Of a stretch of DNA of 47,554 bases, positions 20,401-30,993 are shown piece after piece. The notes below the pieces were generated by a model, which made no database searches, was not told where the DNA came from, and saw only the letters and a list, made by a program, of their open reading frames with translations. Each line of letters begins with the position of its first letter. The stretch's first letter is position 1. The position numbers were made by a program, and so were the translations under genes. Source of the DNA: Nemertoderma westbladi (taxonomy: Eukaryota; Xenacoelomorpha; Nemertodermatida; Nemertodermatidae); contig JAUCBJ010005176.1 in NCBI GenBank assembly GCA_032718475.1, positions 1 to 47,554 of the forward strand, given 5' to 3'.

Positions 20401-20990
20401 AAGGCGTCTTGGTTGTCATTCGCAGTGGTCCGCACCACGGAGCAGGCGTTGGAAGGGCTTGATATGATCCCAAAAGCCTGGATGGTCATCCAGTACTCTA
20501 CCGGTTTCTGGTTGAGATCTCCTTCAGGCCACCACAGAAATCTCAGGCTGTCTCTATCTCTATCCAGCGCCTTGACTTGTAAGAACATTCCTTCTATATC
20601 GGAGGCGAACGCGATGGAATATTGTCTTAATCTTAAAAGTATTCCCAACAAGGATTGGAGTAAGTTGGGTCCTGGTAACAACTCGGAATTGAGGGATTGG
20701 CCCATATATAGAGCAGAGCCATCGAATACGACTCGTACTTCATGGGGTTTACCGGGTTTGGGAACGTAATGATGTGTTAAGTAATACGTTCTCTCAGTTA
20801 CTGGTGTTCCTTCCGGTACTCGCTCCGCGTATCCCTTTGTAATAAATTTCTTCAACTGAGTTTGGTACATTTCTTTAGCTGAAGTGTTAGCCGTAAGGCG
20901 TCGATGTAATTGAGTGATTCTTTTCTCTGCCAAGGGTCTGTTATTTATAAATCTAGGTTCTCGTTTTCGAAATGGTATATTGTTTTATCG
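17492..20990 (-). CDS. pol: BEL/Pao retrotransposon pol: RT, RNase H, integrase; 5'-truncated, one frameshift
   Basis: A 1,076-residue open stretch (20933-17703) whose coding sense extends back to about 20990. Residue numbers count from 20933. RT: HEVRVVFDGSA (64-74), SDIEGMFLQV (111-120) and catalytic YMDD (191-194). RNase H: HVFGDASDMG (367-376), PRAEL (Glu 412) and PADIASRG (Asp 488), but the usual TDS reads TNA (441-443), so one catalytic Asp is lost. Integrase: zinc ligands H749, H754, C784, C787; DDE residues D820, D882, E932 in VDLFGP, RSDKGTNF and WERL. A frameshift near 17750 moves the C-terminal domain (GRIIETHISDDGLVRSVEL) to another frame ending at 17492. Gag and protease are absent upstream, replaced by unrelated repeat sequence. 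Confidence 0.92.
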
Positions 20991-21150
20991 AAATAGCTCA
21001 TAAATTGAATAATCCGTCCAGATCTGCAGTAAGAAAGATTGTCGAACTATCATCATATAAAATTTCGTAGCATATGATTGATATTTGAAAAAAATTATGG
21101 GGGGGGGGCTCCGATCCCTTAAAAATGGTTGTTGTATTAACGGAGATAGT
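20990..21150 (+). repeat. Poly-G repeat family, copy 1 (truncated)
   Basis: Shares ATAGCTCATAAATTGAA, a CTATCATCATA...AATTTCGTAG block, ATTTGAAAAA, a G-run then CTCCGA(C/T)CCC, and GTTGTTGTAT with copies at 24935-25990 (minus) and 28650-29420 (plus). This copy abuts the broken 5' end of the BEL/Pao pol. No coding capacity; the family was not recognised. Confidence 0.7.
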
Positions 21151-21152
21151 GT

Positions 21153-21290
21153 ATGTCTATGGTCAGACTACTATTGGGTGTTGTTAGATCTACCACATTC
21201 GGTGACATTTGCCTTATCGAATTGGGACTCCCGGAGTTTGAAACTTTAATCCGTGATAAACAGCGGAAATATCCGAATAGAGGAACAACG
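21153..21290 (+). pseudogene. Short LINE RT C-terminal scrap
   Basis: The frame reads LLLGVVRSTTFGDICLIE then LGLPEFETLIRDKQRK, matching the conserved tail downstream of the RT domain in several LINE groups (ElGlp...lirdRQ+k). It then runs into a decamer minisatellite. Too short to assign a clade. Confidence 0.4.
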
Positions 21291-21610
21291 AGCAACAACG
21301 ACCAACAACGAGCAAGAACAAGCAACAATGACCAACGATGACCAACAACGAGCAACAATGACCAACAACGAGCAACAATGAGAAACAATGAGCAATAATA
21401 AAGTTCAACAACTAGCAACAATGAGCAACAATAACCAACAACGAGTAACAACGACCAATAATAAAGTACAACAACGAGCAACCTTGACCAACAATGAGCA
21501 ACAACGAGCAACAATGACCAAAAATGAGCAACAACGAGCAACAAGGAGCAACAACGAGCTACAATGATCAACAACGAGCAACAATGAGCAACAACGAGCA
21601 ATATAATAAA
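21285..21610 (-). repeat. Decamer minisatellite, inverted arm 1
   Basis: About 30 tandem variants of the 10-bp unit that reads TTGTTGCTCR on the minus strand (ACAACGAGCA / ACAATGACCA on plus), interrupted by ATAATAAAGTACAACA. The lack of stops makes spurious long frames; these are not genes. Confidence 0.9.
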
Positions 21611-21734
21611 GTACAACAATGATGAATGTATCTGTGTAATCTGTTTAGTGGTTTACTCTAGTTACTGTATTAGTTACTGTTATTTTAGTTACTGCTACTT
21701 ATTGTAGTTACTGTTTATCACTGTTCATTATTAT

Positions 21735-22295
21735 TTCTCATTGTTACTCATTGTTGCTTGTTGTTGCTCATTGTTTGTCGTTGTTGCTCATTTGTTGGTC
21801 ATTTTTTGCTCGTTTTTGCACGTTGTTGGTCATTGTTGCTCGTTTTTGCTCATTGTTGGTCATTGGTGCTCATTGTTGTACATTATTACTGCTCGCTGTT
21901 CTGTTGCTCATTGTTGCTCATTGTTGTACTTTATTATTGCTCGTTGTTGCTCATTGTTCCTCGTTGTTGCTCATTGTTGTACTTTATTACTGCTCGTTGT
22001 TGGTCATTGTTGCTCGTTGTTGCACGTTGTTGGTCATTGTTACTCGTTGTTGCACGTTGTTGGTCATTGTTGCTCGTTGTTGCTCATTGTTGGTCATTGT
22101 TGCTCGTTTTTGCTCATTGTTGTACTTTATTACTGCTCGTTGTTCTGTCGCTCATTGTTGTTCGTTGTTGCTCATTGTTGTACCTTATTACTGCTCGTTG
22201 TTGGCCATTGTTGCTCGTTGTTGGTCATTGTTGCTCGTTGTCGGTCATTGTTGCTCGTTGTTGGTCATTGTTGCTCGTTGTTATTCATTGTTTGT
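21735..22295 (+). repeat. Decamer minisatellite, inverted arm 2
   Basis: About 55 variants of TTGTTGCTCR / TTGTTGGTCA on the plus strand, with recurrent TTGTACTTTATTACTGCTCG interruptions that define a higher-order pattern. All three plus frames are open for about 200 codons, producing low-complexity Leu/Val/Cys/Ser translations that are not genes. It is the reverse complement of the array at 21285-21610, with about 125 bp between. Confidence 0.9.
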
Positions 22296-23905
22296 CTACG
22301 AAACTCAATATCCAATATTGGTTTAAGTTGTTAAGCGGCTCTTTAGTTACGTAATAATTTATCGAGAGCACTAAATCATTTAACATTTTGTAATACTTCA
22401 GTATCTCACTCTATCTTATATTAAAGAATTGCGCAACAAAAAAAAATCGACCCTTTATTAACCTCACTGACGCTCAGTAAATATAATGCCCGAGAATAGA
22501 GAAAAAAAGATCTACTTTTTTCCCTATGTTATAAATAATTATTTATATTCTGCAGGAATTGCGGCGGGACTAGGTTCTAATCCCCCGCATCCAACTAACG
22601 ACCAACGAATGAGATTTTCCTCTGAAATGGACGAGGCGACAGTTTCCTGTGCGACCTGACTTCGCAATGGCCATTTATTAATAAGAGTCAGGGTCAGACT
22701 CTGAAGAAGGTACGCATATGAGCCCTGATAACCACCTTCACTACGAAGAAACAGCCAATGGAGTCACCCGATTGTAATTGATGTTTCATGAATGAGGACT
22801 ACTAATTATTCTCTAACTGGCGATACTGGAGATTGACTTGTGAGTCCGAGCCCAGATAAATTATCTACATGGGGGTTACGTGTAATCTGATCTCATAATG
22901 GAAGAATCTTAATTTTAAAAATTTGAGCCAGGATATTTACAACTTTTATTGGTTGAAATTAATTGTTTTGTTCGGAATGATTTGGAAATCCATGTAGTCA
23001 TGTCAAAGTCATGGGTAATCAATTAAATTGGGTAAATTATAAATAATAATAATCATTATTATTGTCACTGGGGAAACTCATTTAAACAGAAATACATCCC
23101 AAGGCAGTTCAGTTCATGTGACTTATATTCCACTGATAACACACTTATTTTCGCCAGCTTGCGGCATAACTAGAAAGCCCGTGGCCCTGGGACGAGCTTT
23201 CTAGTACGAGTTGAAATATAGATCTAATTATTAATTAAAATCGTAGAGAGTAGTTGAATTATGTTTTGGAAACATTAATACTGTGAGGGGAGTTAATCTA
23301 TTTTTTATTCGAAGAAAATAATAGGGTAATATAATTTGACGACTTACTTAACGACTTCTTGACGGCGACTCTAGTTGATACAAACGGGGTGCTCTACAGA
23401 CACAAATTTAGCCTGCGCTTATTCAAACTTCTTACCTGTAAACCACCAAACAGACAACAGCATTTCCACATGTACCAATCACAACCATGGCAACGATACC
23501 AATAGCTAATATAGTTTTTAAACCAACTCCAAGGTCTTCGCTGGCTGATTTTCCCCATATATTAAAGTTTTGAGATGTAAAGTTATCCATTTATAATAAA
23601 TGGAAAACACCTAGGATACATACTTAAAGAAATGAACAAGTTTGTGGGGCGAGCCACTTAGAGAGCGAGGGCTTTATGGATCTAGTATAATTTTAGTCTG
23701 CCATCTTTATTTCAGTATAACGTGTTGGCGTCGATCTGTCTAATATTAAAATGGTTCCCTTTCTGTATATGGCTTTCTGTGTTTAGGCGTTCCAACTTAT
23801 TATCATGAATGGCACAAAATAATTTTAAAGCTATGAAATGGATGACTTTATTGTATCGTAATTACAATTTCCACTTGTGACTTCTCTGTTCTCTCATTAA
23901 GAGGT
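22296..23905. other. Non-coding region with one perfect hairpin
   Basis: No gene is recognised. CTAGAAAGC and GCTTTCTAG (23170-23178 and 23195-23203) form a 9-bp perfect stem around a GC-rich 16-base loop. The surrounding sequence is AT-rich, moderately complex and unassigned. Confidence 0.4.
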
Positions 23906-23908
23906 TGG

Positions 23909-24182
23909 CCCATGTGAAGAATACCAGACTTTCTGCCGTTATATTTCACTTTGCAGTTACCCCCATGTGAAGAATACCAGGTTATCACCAAAACCACAGG
24001 TTACAGAAGGGCTGAATCTAACCAAAACAATAAACGAATTAGTATATGTACAGGTTATAAGACAGAAATAAGCGCTATAAAACACTTAATAAAGATAAAT
24101 TTAAAAAAAATAAAAAATCTTCATATATAAAATTCCAATAAAAAGTCAACCGAAAAGTGAAATCCTGGTATTCTTCACATGG
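23909..24182. mobile_element. MITE-like element with 18-bp terminal inverted repeats
   Basis: CCATGTGAAGAATACCAG occurs at 23909-23926 and 23963-23980 and its reverse complement at 24165-24182. AAGAGGTT occurs just outside both ends, though offset by a few bases on the right. No coding capacity is seen. It fits a small non-autonomous DNA transposon; the superfamily is unknown. Confidence 0.5.
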
Positions 24183-24934
24183 GCGAAGAGGTTCACCCCA
24201 CAGCAATAAAATACACTCCTACAATTACTTTTATTTCAAAATTGAAACTTTGGTTCACTTCAAGATTCCCAATGAAATCATATTTATTTGCAGATTTGAA
24301 GACATTGTATTTAATGTAATTAAATATAATAATATTGTTTTATTTCAATAAAAAGTAGTTATTTGCGAATGTGATACTGATTTAATATTATAATTACACT
24401 TACTTAGCTTTGCTCTATTGACTTTTGTATGCACATAGAAATCTTCCTGATTTGGGATCTCCAGTTACGCGGCTCTGGGCTGAGCTCAGTGGCTGTGCGT
24501 GCAATAAATTGTGTTATCAGCTAGACATAAAGTAAAGGTAAGCGGTATTCTATTGGATGTCAGGATCTGGTAGGAATATGCCACTGTTGTAGCCTTATAA
24601 GCCGATTGCTACCACTACCGGTTCTCTACTACTGTGTAATCACAGTCAGCTCATCCCCCTGGATTCTGCATTAATCGTGTAAAGAACAACGAAAACATTC
24701 ACTAGCATAAAAATATCGATTAAAATATTCCAATAGCAGATAATTTTGTTAAGATACAGTAGAAGAATAACTAAAGTAACTTGGGGTAAGTGGACGCAAA
24801 TCCCCATCATCACTACTGTTGTATCGATTGTGGATCGACTTGTTGTAGTATAAGATTAGTCGAGTCAATCTAGCAAAAAAAAACCAATAGATATTCACAA
24901 TCAAACAAAACCAAATTTTGTGGGTTCTTTATTA
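24183..24934. other. Non-coding region
   Basis: AT-rich sequence without recognised genes or repeats between the MITE-like element and the poly-G repeat pair. A moderately GC-rich patch at 24470-24670 has no identifiable content. Confidence 0.4.
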
Positions 24935-25990
24935 ACTTGTCTATAAATATAAACCATCTCCCTTAATACAACAACCACTTGTCTATAAATATAAACCATA
25001 ACCCTTAATACAACAACCACTTGCCTATAAATATAAACCATAACCCTTAATACAACAACCACTTTTAGGGGGTCGGAGCCCCCCCCCCCCCCCCCCCCCC
25101 TCCCAATTTTTTTCAAATTTCAGTCATATTCTACGAAATTTGGTATGATGATAGTTCGACTATTTTTCTTTCTGTTGGACTGGCCGGATTTTTTAATTTA
25201 TGAGCTACAGTATTTCGATTCAACAAGGCGTTAAAAACGCCATTTTAGCAATATTTAACCATCTCTGCTGGCTTTATTTTTCGTCTTTTTAATATATATT
25301 ATATTATATAATAGATATTATATTATCAAAATACTAAGGTGTACATTTTGAGAAGTAAATCGCTATAGGGCCTATGCATATATTCTTGTTTTTCTGTAAT
25401 TCTAGTTTTTCTAGATTCTCTTGTTTTTTCATTACACGTAATTAATATTCTAGAATAGAGAAAAAAAAAACACATTAATTATAGCGATTTCCAACTGAAA
25501 ATTGGCATCTTATTACAACATGTCCTGGAATATAGTGTCGTTATTCAGGAACCTGGCCCCCCCACCCCAAATTTTTCTACAAATCTTAATGAGATTGCAT
25601 GAAATTTGAAACAGAGATAGTTTCACCTCCCTCCTCCTTGCTGGGTGAGCTAGAATTTTTATTTTTGCTTTCAATCTTTAGCTACACGCGTTTGAAAAAG
25701 GTGTCTCCTTTGATATTTCACCAGTTTCTGCAGTTATTCATGAACCTTATCGTGATTTGTTGGTAGAAATAGAAAACTAACCATTTAAGGATTCCAAAAA
25801 TGTAAAAATATTTGAATTTGTTTGGGAAATAGCTGAGATATGAGCGTTCAAAAGTTGCATGGTTTTTCACCTGCGCTAGGCTGTTTTATAAAATAAAATT
25901 AAATAAAATACCATAGAATTATTCATACATAAACAAAATGTTCTAGAATATTATTCTAGAACATTTTGTTTATCTATGAATAATTCTATA
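24935..25990 (-). repeat. Poly-G repeat family, copy 2, with 42-bp tandem end and palindrome
   Basis: Reverse-complement copy of the family seen at 28650-29420, including GAAACAGAGATAGTTTCACC, AAATTTTTCTACAAATC and the poly-C tract (25081-25100) next to GGGGGTCGGAG. Its outer end is expanded to three 42-bp units (about 24936-25065). The inner end terminates in a near-perfect palindrome (25916-25985) centred on GTTCTAGAATA/TATTCTAGAAC. Non-coding. Confidence 0.75.
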
Positions 25991-26026
25991 TAGTGGCATC
26001 AGCCGATATTCCTCGTCAACAGCCAT

Positions 26027-28470
26027 ACTACTACTAGGATCGGCATGCTGCATTGCAGCTGCATTTTTAAGAATGCTGTGCTGGCTTATCGACAAAATTG
26101 CACCGCCACAACTCCCTATCACCCATGACATTTGCTAGATCATCCGCATCTTCAAGGCCAGTGTCCTTTAAGATGCGTCTCAAGAAAGTCATGGGCTGTC
26201 CACCATGCTTACTCACTCCATGAGGCTGCCAAAGTACAAGATTATGCACTGGCTGGTCCTCACGGCGAAAGCAATGTCCTGCAAAGCGGAGGCGATGTTG
26301 TTCTAGTGTCAAGCTTGGGGGAACCAATGAGATACCTCCAATGTTATATAGTGTCTGGTTGGAGATGTGTGCATTGAACTTGACACAATGAACCCGGCGT
26401 AGCATTCTTGTGAATGTGCCATCCAGAGATTTGGTGTCCTCAGCAGTTAGAGCCCAGCATGGACTCCCATAGAGGAGTACTGGAACTACTGCTGCTCTAA
26501 ATAACCGCACCTTAAGTTTCCGATTAATTCTCGGTGACTTCCAAATCCTGGAAAGCCTATTCAAGGCTGCCCATGCCTTTCCCTTACGTATTCGAAGGTC
26601 CTCACCTGACTTCCGGATCCATGATCCCAGGTAACAGAAGTCATCCACATGCTCAAGCATACCATCTTTTGAGCTTATGCTCATCCGATCAGAGACTTGC
26701 TGAGGACTTTCAAAGTTAACTGTCAAAATTTTGGTCTTTCTGGAGTTAATAAAAAGACCAACACTAGAAGCAGCATGTTCTAATGAGCTGCGGAGCCGTT
26801 GGGCTCCCTCTAGTGATTCTGAGAGTACTCCTAAGTCATCAGCAAAGTCTAGATCAGTTAGGTACTTGGCAGGATTTCCTCGACTTCTGGAGCCAGTAGG
26901 TGGAGTTATCATCACCCCATCATCATTATGATGATCTAAGGACATGCGTAGAACATAGTCAACAACAATTATGAACAAGAATGGTGCAAGTGTGTCTCCC
27001 TGGAGGACGCCCCATAACACTTCAAATGGTTCTGTGTCACCGTCAACAGTAGACACAAATGTTGTCGAACCATCGTATACTGATCTGATTGCTGCAATAA
27101 TTTCATCAGGAATCCCATATAATGAAAGTATGCATGAACATACGTGAGCGAGAGACTGAATCAAAGGCCTTGAAGAAGTCAACAAAGATAACAGCCAGAT
27201 GCCTGTCTTTCTTTTTTGATAACTCTTCAATTATCCTTCTAAGTGCCAAAATGGGCTCCAGGGTCCCACGAACTTTACGGAATCCATTCTAATTTCCGCG
27301 GAGCAGTCTCTCAATGGGATCCCTCATGCGATTTAATAGAATTATATTGTATAGCTTTGCAGCAATCGAGATCAATGAGATTCCCCGAAAAGAACCATAG
27401 AGTGTTAGGTTGTCCTTCTTGGGAAGTGGCACCAACTTATTTGTTTTCATTTCTTGTGGGACTCTTGTTGTACGGTACATGTCTACTATGATGGGATAGA
27501 TGAGCTTTAAACACTCAGGTATTTTAAAGACCTCAGGGGGAACACCGTCTACTCCACTGGCACGATTGCTCTTAATGCTCTTTGCAGCAGCCTTCACTTC
27601 TGCAAAGGAGATATCACCAATGGGAATATCTGGGAGTACAGACTCAGACACTTTTACTTCTATAAAGTTATCAGGAATACCCTGTCATTATTGAGGAGCT
27701 TTTCAAAGTGGGCCTTCCAACCATTGAGGCGATCGGCTGGTGATTCAGCCTTAACCTTGGTGGTTGGTTGGCTTTTTCGACCAGCAAGCAAGTTGATCGA
27801 TCTCCATGCCTGGGATGATTGCCTGCTGTCATCAGCATCATTGATGGCATCAACCTGTTGGTTTATTAGCTCCTGTAAATTAACAGAGTACTCTGCCTGT
27901 TCAGGGACCTAGATGCAGCCTTAACTGCATTCTTGGCCGCTGTAGTCTGTTTGAGTCGGGACTCTTTCTGCGCCTTGTAGAGGTCATTTCGGCACTTCTG
28001 AATTTTGTTGTCAGTCCAGGGGGCCCGTTTCCTGTTTCGAGGGTATACAGGAACTGTTTCTGCAGCTGCTAACTTAACTGCCTCTGTGAAGGCAGTATAG
28101 CCCTTACAGTGATCTTCCGCCTCAGAGGCAAGAGCCTCATACCTGTTGCTCAGCTGTAGTGTAAAGCTGGATCGATCTCACACTTGGCTGTTGCAACAGA
28201 GAGGACCAGTCATGCCGCGGCAAGGCAGATTTCGTTGTTCTGCTAGCACGCAGACTAAGTCTTACCTTGGCCACAATAAGGCGGTGATCACTGGAGAAGG
28301 GTCGTAGTGTAAATGCATTACAGTCTTGTATAGAGCTCCTGTATTTCCTACGAAACAGGATATGGTCTATCTGGCGTCCAACAGACGGTTGTATTTGCTG
28401 GTTATGCGGTAATCCGGCAATTAGCCATGAGCATTACAACTCATGCACCCTGCCGAAGCAACTTGAGAGT
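26027..28470 (-). pseudogene. RTE-like LINE family A, copy 1
   Basis: From 28470 downward the minus strand carries the endonuclease end (LPHNQQIQPSVGRQIDH, FSSDHRLIVAKV). RT follows: FAEVKAAAKSIKSNRASGVD (from 27620), SFRGISLISIAAKLYNI, then an in-frame TAG at 27289-27291. After a frameshift near 27130 come GVLQGDTLAPFLFIIVVDY and the catalytic LDFADDLGVLSES. The C-terminal region is FCYLGSWIRKSGEDL, PVLLYGSPCWALT and LRFAGHC to a stop at 26067. It ends in a short (AGT)n tail near 26026-26035. The enzyme would nick and copy DNA at new sites, but the stop and frameshift disable it. Both defects are shared with the copy at 34266-35780. Confidence 0.88.
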
Positions 28471-28649
28471 AGCTCTGTTTCTTATGAGCTTACAACTTTT
28501 ATGTCACTAAATCGTTTTTAATTAGCTTTTTTTAAAATAACAAATGTTCATGTTTGTTTTTTAATCATTCACAAATTTTACCATATGATGGAAATAAATT
28601 TATCAATTTCAATAGCTACATATGTTTAAAGAAGCATTGCATTGTTGCC

Positions 28650-29420
28650 CAGCTACATACAAGATAAACAAAAAGTTCCAGAATATGATGTATTTATTGA
28701 ATAGAATAAATGGCCTGCAGGGGAAGCAAATACATGCAACATTCGAATGCTCATATCTCGGCTAATTCCCAACCAAATTCAAATGTTTTTACAGTTCTGA
28801 AACCCGTGTTCGGTCAGCTTTCTATTGGTACCAACGACAAGATTCAAGAATAAACTGCAGTATTTACTGGTAAAATATCACCGGAGACACCTTTTTCAAA
28901 CGCATGTAGCTAAAGATTGAACGCAAAAATAAAATTCTGGCTCACCCAGCGAGGAGGAGGGAGGTGAAACTATCTCTGTTTCAAAATTCAACCAATCTCA
29001 TTAAGATTTGTAGAAAAATTTGGAGGTGGGGACAGGTACCTGAATAATGACACTATAATATCCAGGACATAGTGTATTTTGATAATATCTTTGGCAATTT
29101 TTGTTGAAACTTAAAACGTTTTCCAGATGAAGGTGTTTATAATGATATCCAGATTACATTCCAGAGACTAAACATAAAGCCAGCAGAGATGGCTAAATAT
29201 TGCTAAAAAAGGGTTTTTTAAAGGCTTGTTGTATAGAAATAGCTCATAAATTGAAAAATTAGGCTCTTAGAAAAACTGTCGATCTATCATCATACCAAAT
29301 TTCGTAGTTATATGATTGAAATTTGAAAAATATTCTGCGCGGGGGGGGGGGGGGGGGCTCCGACCCCCTACAAATTGTTGTTGTATAAAGGGAAATGGTG
29401 TGTATTATGTTGCGGAACAC
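28650..29420 (+). repeat. Poly-G repeat family, copy 3
   Basis: Direct-orientation counterpart of copy 2: GCTCATATCTCGGCTAA, GGAGACACCTTTTTCAAACG, GGAGGGAGGTGAAACTATC, ATAGCTCATAAATTGAA, then a G-run at 29341-29357 followed by CTCCGACCCCCT and GTTGTTGTATAAAGGG. With copy 2 it forms a large inverted pair enclosing LINE family A copy 1. Non-coding and not assigned to a known family. Confidence 0.75.
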
Positions 29421-30830
29421 ATTAAATTTCATGTAAACATATGAACTATTTTTCCAATGCCCAATAATTTCTCAATTCTAATTATGGGGCTATTTGTTTG
29501 CTTTATTTATAACAAGTTCCTTGGTAACTACTTAAATAGAACAGTAATCTCTAAAATGATTACACAATCTCCCTTCATAACTTACAAAGGTCCGAAACCA
29601 CTGGTACCGACTGACAGACTGTCAGATTATTTTTACCAAACTTAAGATTCTTTCCACACATTTGACGGACTACATACGTACTAAGTTTGGTTTAATTTCA
29701 TAAAGGAATTACCGATTTATTAGCGATTAAATATTAGACAACGACGACGACAGACAAATCGTTAATGTTATCAATATACTAAGGCTTCGTCACTTTGTGG
29801 CTCGCACCACATTATATATTGGTTGGATTAATTTAATGTGAAGATTTAACATACTGTCTTATTTTACAACTCAATGTACTTCCTGCTCGATTTTCTTATA
29901 ATAAAATATCAGTTAGAACTGACGATTTGGCTGGAGTATTCGTATTCTACATTCAATTCTGATGTCGCAAATCAAAGAAATTATTATACTGTATTATTAA
30001 TGTTAACTAATAAAAAAAAGTCCTTTGATTGACATCCTTGTGGAAGTGACTCTTTTTCGAAACGGCGACAGGTAAATAAACCTGGCGACAGGTAAATAAA
30101 ATGCCTCGAAAATATTGAAGAAAATGTTTTACGTTTTTTTCCCATGTATATAATACTGTCCGTAATTGTATTCTTTAATTGGTAGGCGTAATTTTTTGTG
30201 AATTATATTTATTGTTTTTAAAAAGGATTTTTCTTAATTCTTTAAATAAAACATAGAACAATAGCGTTACAAAATAAATTGAACTATAGTATTTTAGTAT
30301 ATTGCTTCCATAGTTACTGCAATTCTTATTAATTGTTAATTAACTTAGTGTTCTCGAATATTTATTATGTAACCACCAAATGAGTGGTGTAGCCTGGATA
30401 ACAAAAAGTAGATTTTTTGTATGTGTTTTGAAGGTGTGACGAGTGATTTTGTTGCATTATGTATTGTATTGTTCTTTATTTGTCTTTATTTCTCCAGCGG
30501 TGTTTACTTTCAGACATTTCGGCCTCTTGCGGCCGACTGGAGGACTGCCGACATTTAGACAGACAGACAGACAGACCTACTTTATATTTAGATTATATAC
30601 TGCGAATGTTAACACAACTTATATAGACTAAGACTGTACATGCAAATGAAATGTAAGTCTACCTATAATGATAAGTCTACATTTTGTCTTAAACTCTTCA
30701 AACTGTTCAAACATTGAATTATTTTAAGAATCAGATAACATCCAAACAATCAACAGCAAACAACACCGACCCGACTTGAGCTAATAAATGTAGTTTTGAA
30801 ATTATATTTTATGCCATAAGTTGTTATATT
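29421..30830. other. AT-rich non-coding DNA with a (GACA)n tract
   Basis: No genes recognised. A short (AGAC)n run lies at 30557-30576, preceded by TTTCGGCCTCTTGCGGCCG, which can form a CGGCC/GGCCG hairpin. Otherwise AT-rich. Confidence 0.4.
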
Positions 30831-30837
30831 ATATTTT

Positions 30838-30993
30838 AAAAACTATTTACATACTTGTGTGTAAAGTAGCACTTTACAGTGTGATGATCCGAGTGGCTTT
30901 GTTACACGAACGAACGTTAGTGAGTGAGTGAAAATAAAGCCACGAGGATCAGAACACTGTAAAGTACTTTGCAACAAGTATGTATGTAGTTTT
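30838..30993. repeat. Imperfect long inverted repeat (hairpin element)
   Basis: Arms of about 65-70 bp (30838-30908 and 30928-30993) share ACATACTTG, AAAGTA, CTTTACAGTGT, TGATCC and GTGGCTTT in inverted orientation around a GAACGAACGTTAGTGAG-containing loop. Likely a fold-back or MITE-type remnant. ATTATATTTTATGCCAT occurs both at about 30799 and 31481, possibly flanking direct repeats. Confidence 0.55.

Noticed and set aside
20137-20769. A 210-codon plus-strand open frame
   Set aside because: Lies antisense to the reverse transcriptase of the BEL/Pao pol, whose motifs are clear.
21285-22295. CRISPR array
   Set aside because: Repeats are 10-bp tandem units without unique spacers, in animal DNA.
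21741-22354. Three overlapping open frames of about 200 codons each, Leu/Val/Cys/Ser rich
   Set aside because: They are translations of a stop-free decamer minisatellite in all three frames; no start context, domains or codon bias.
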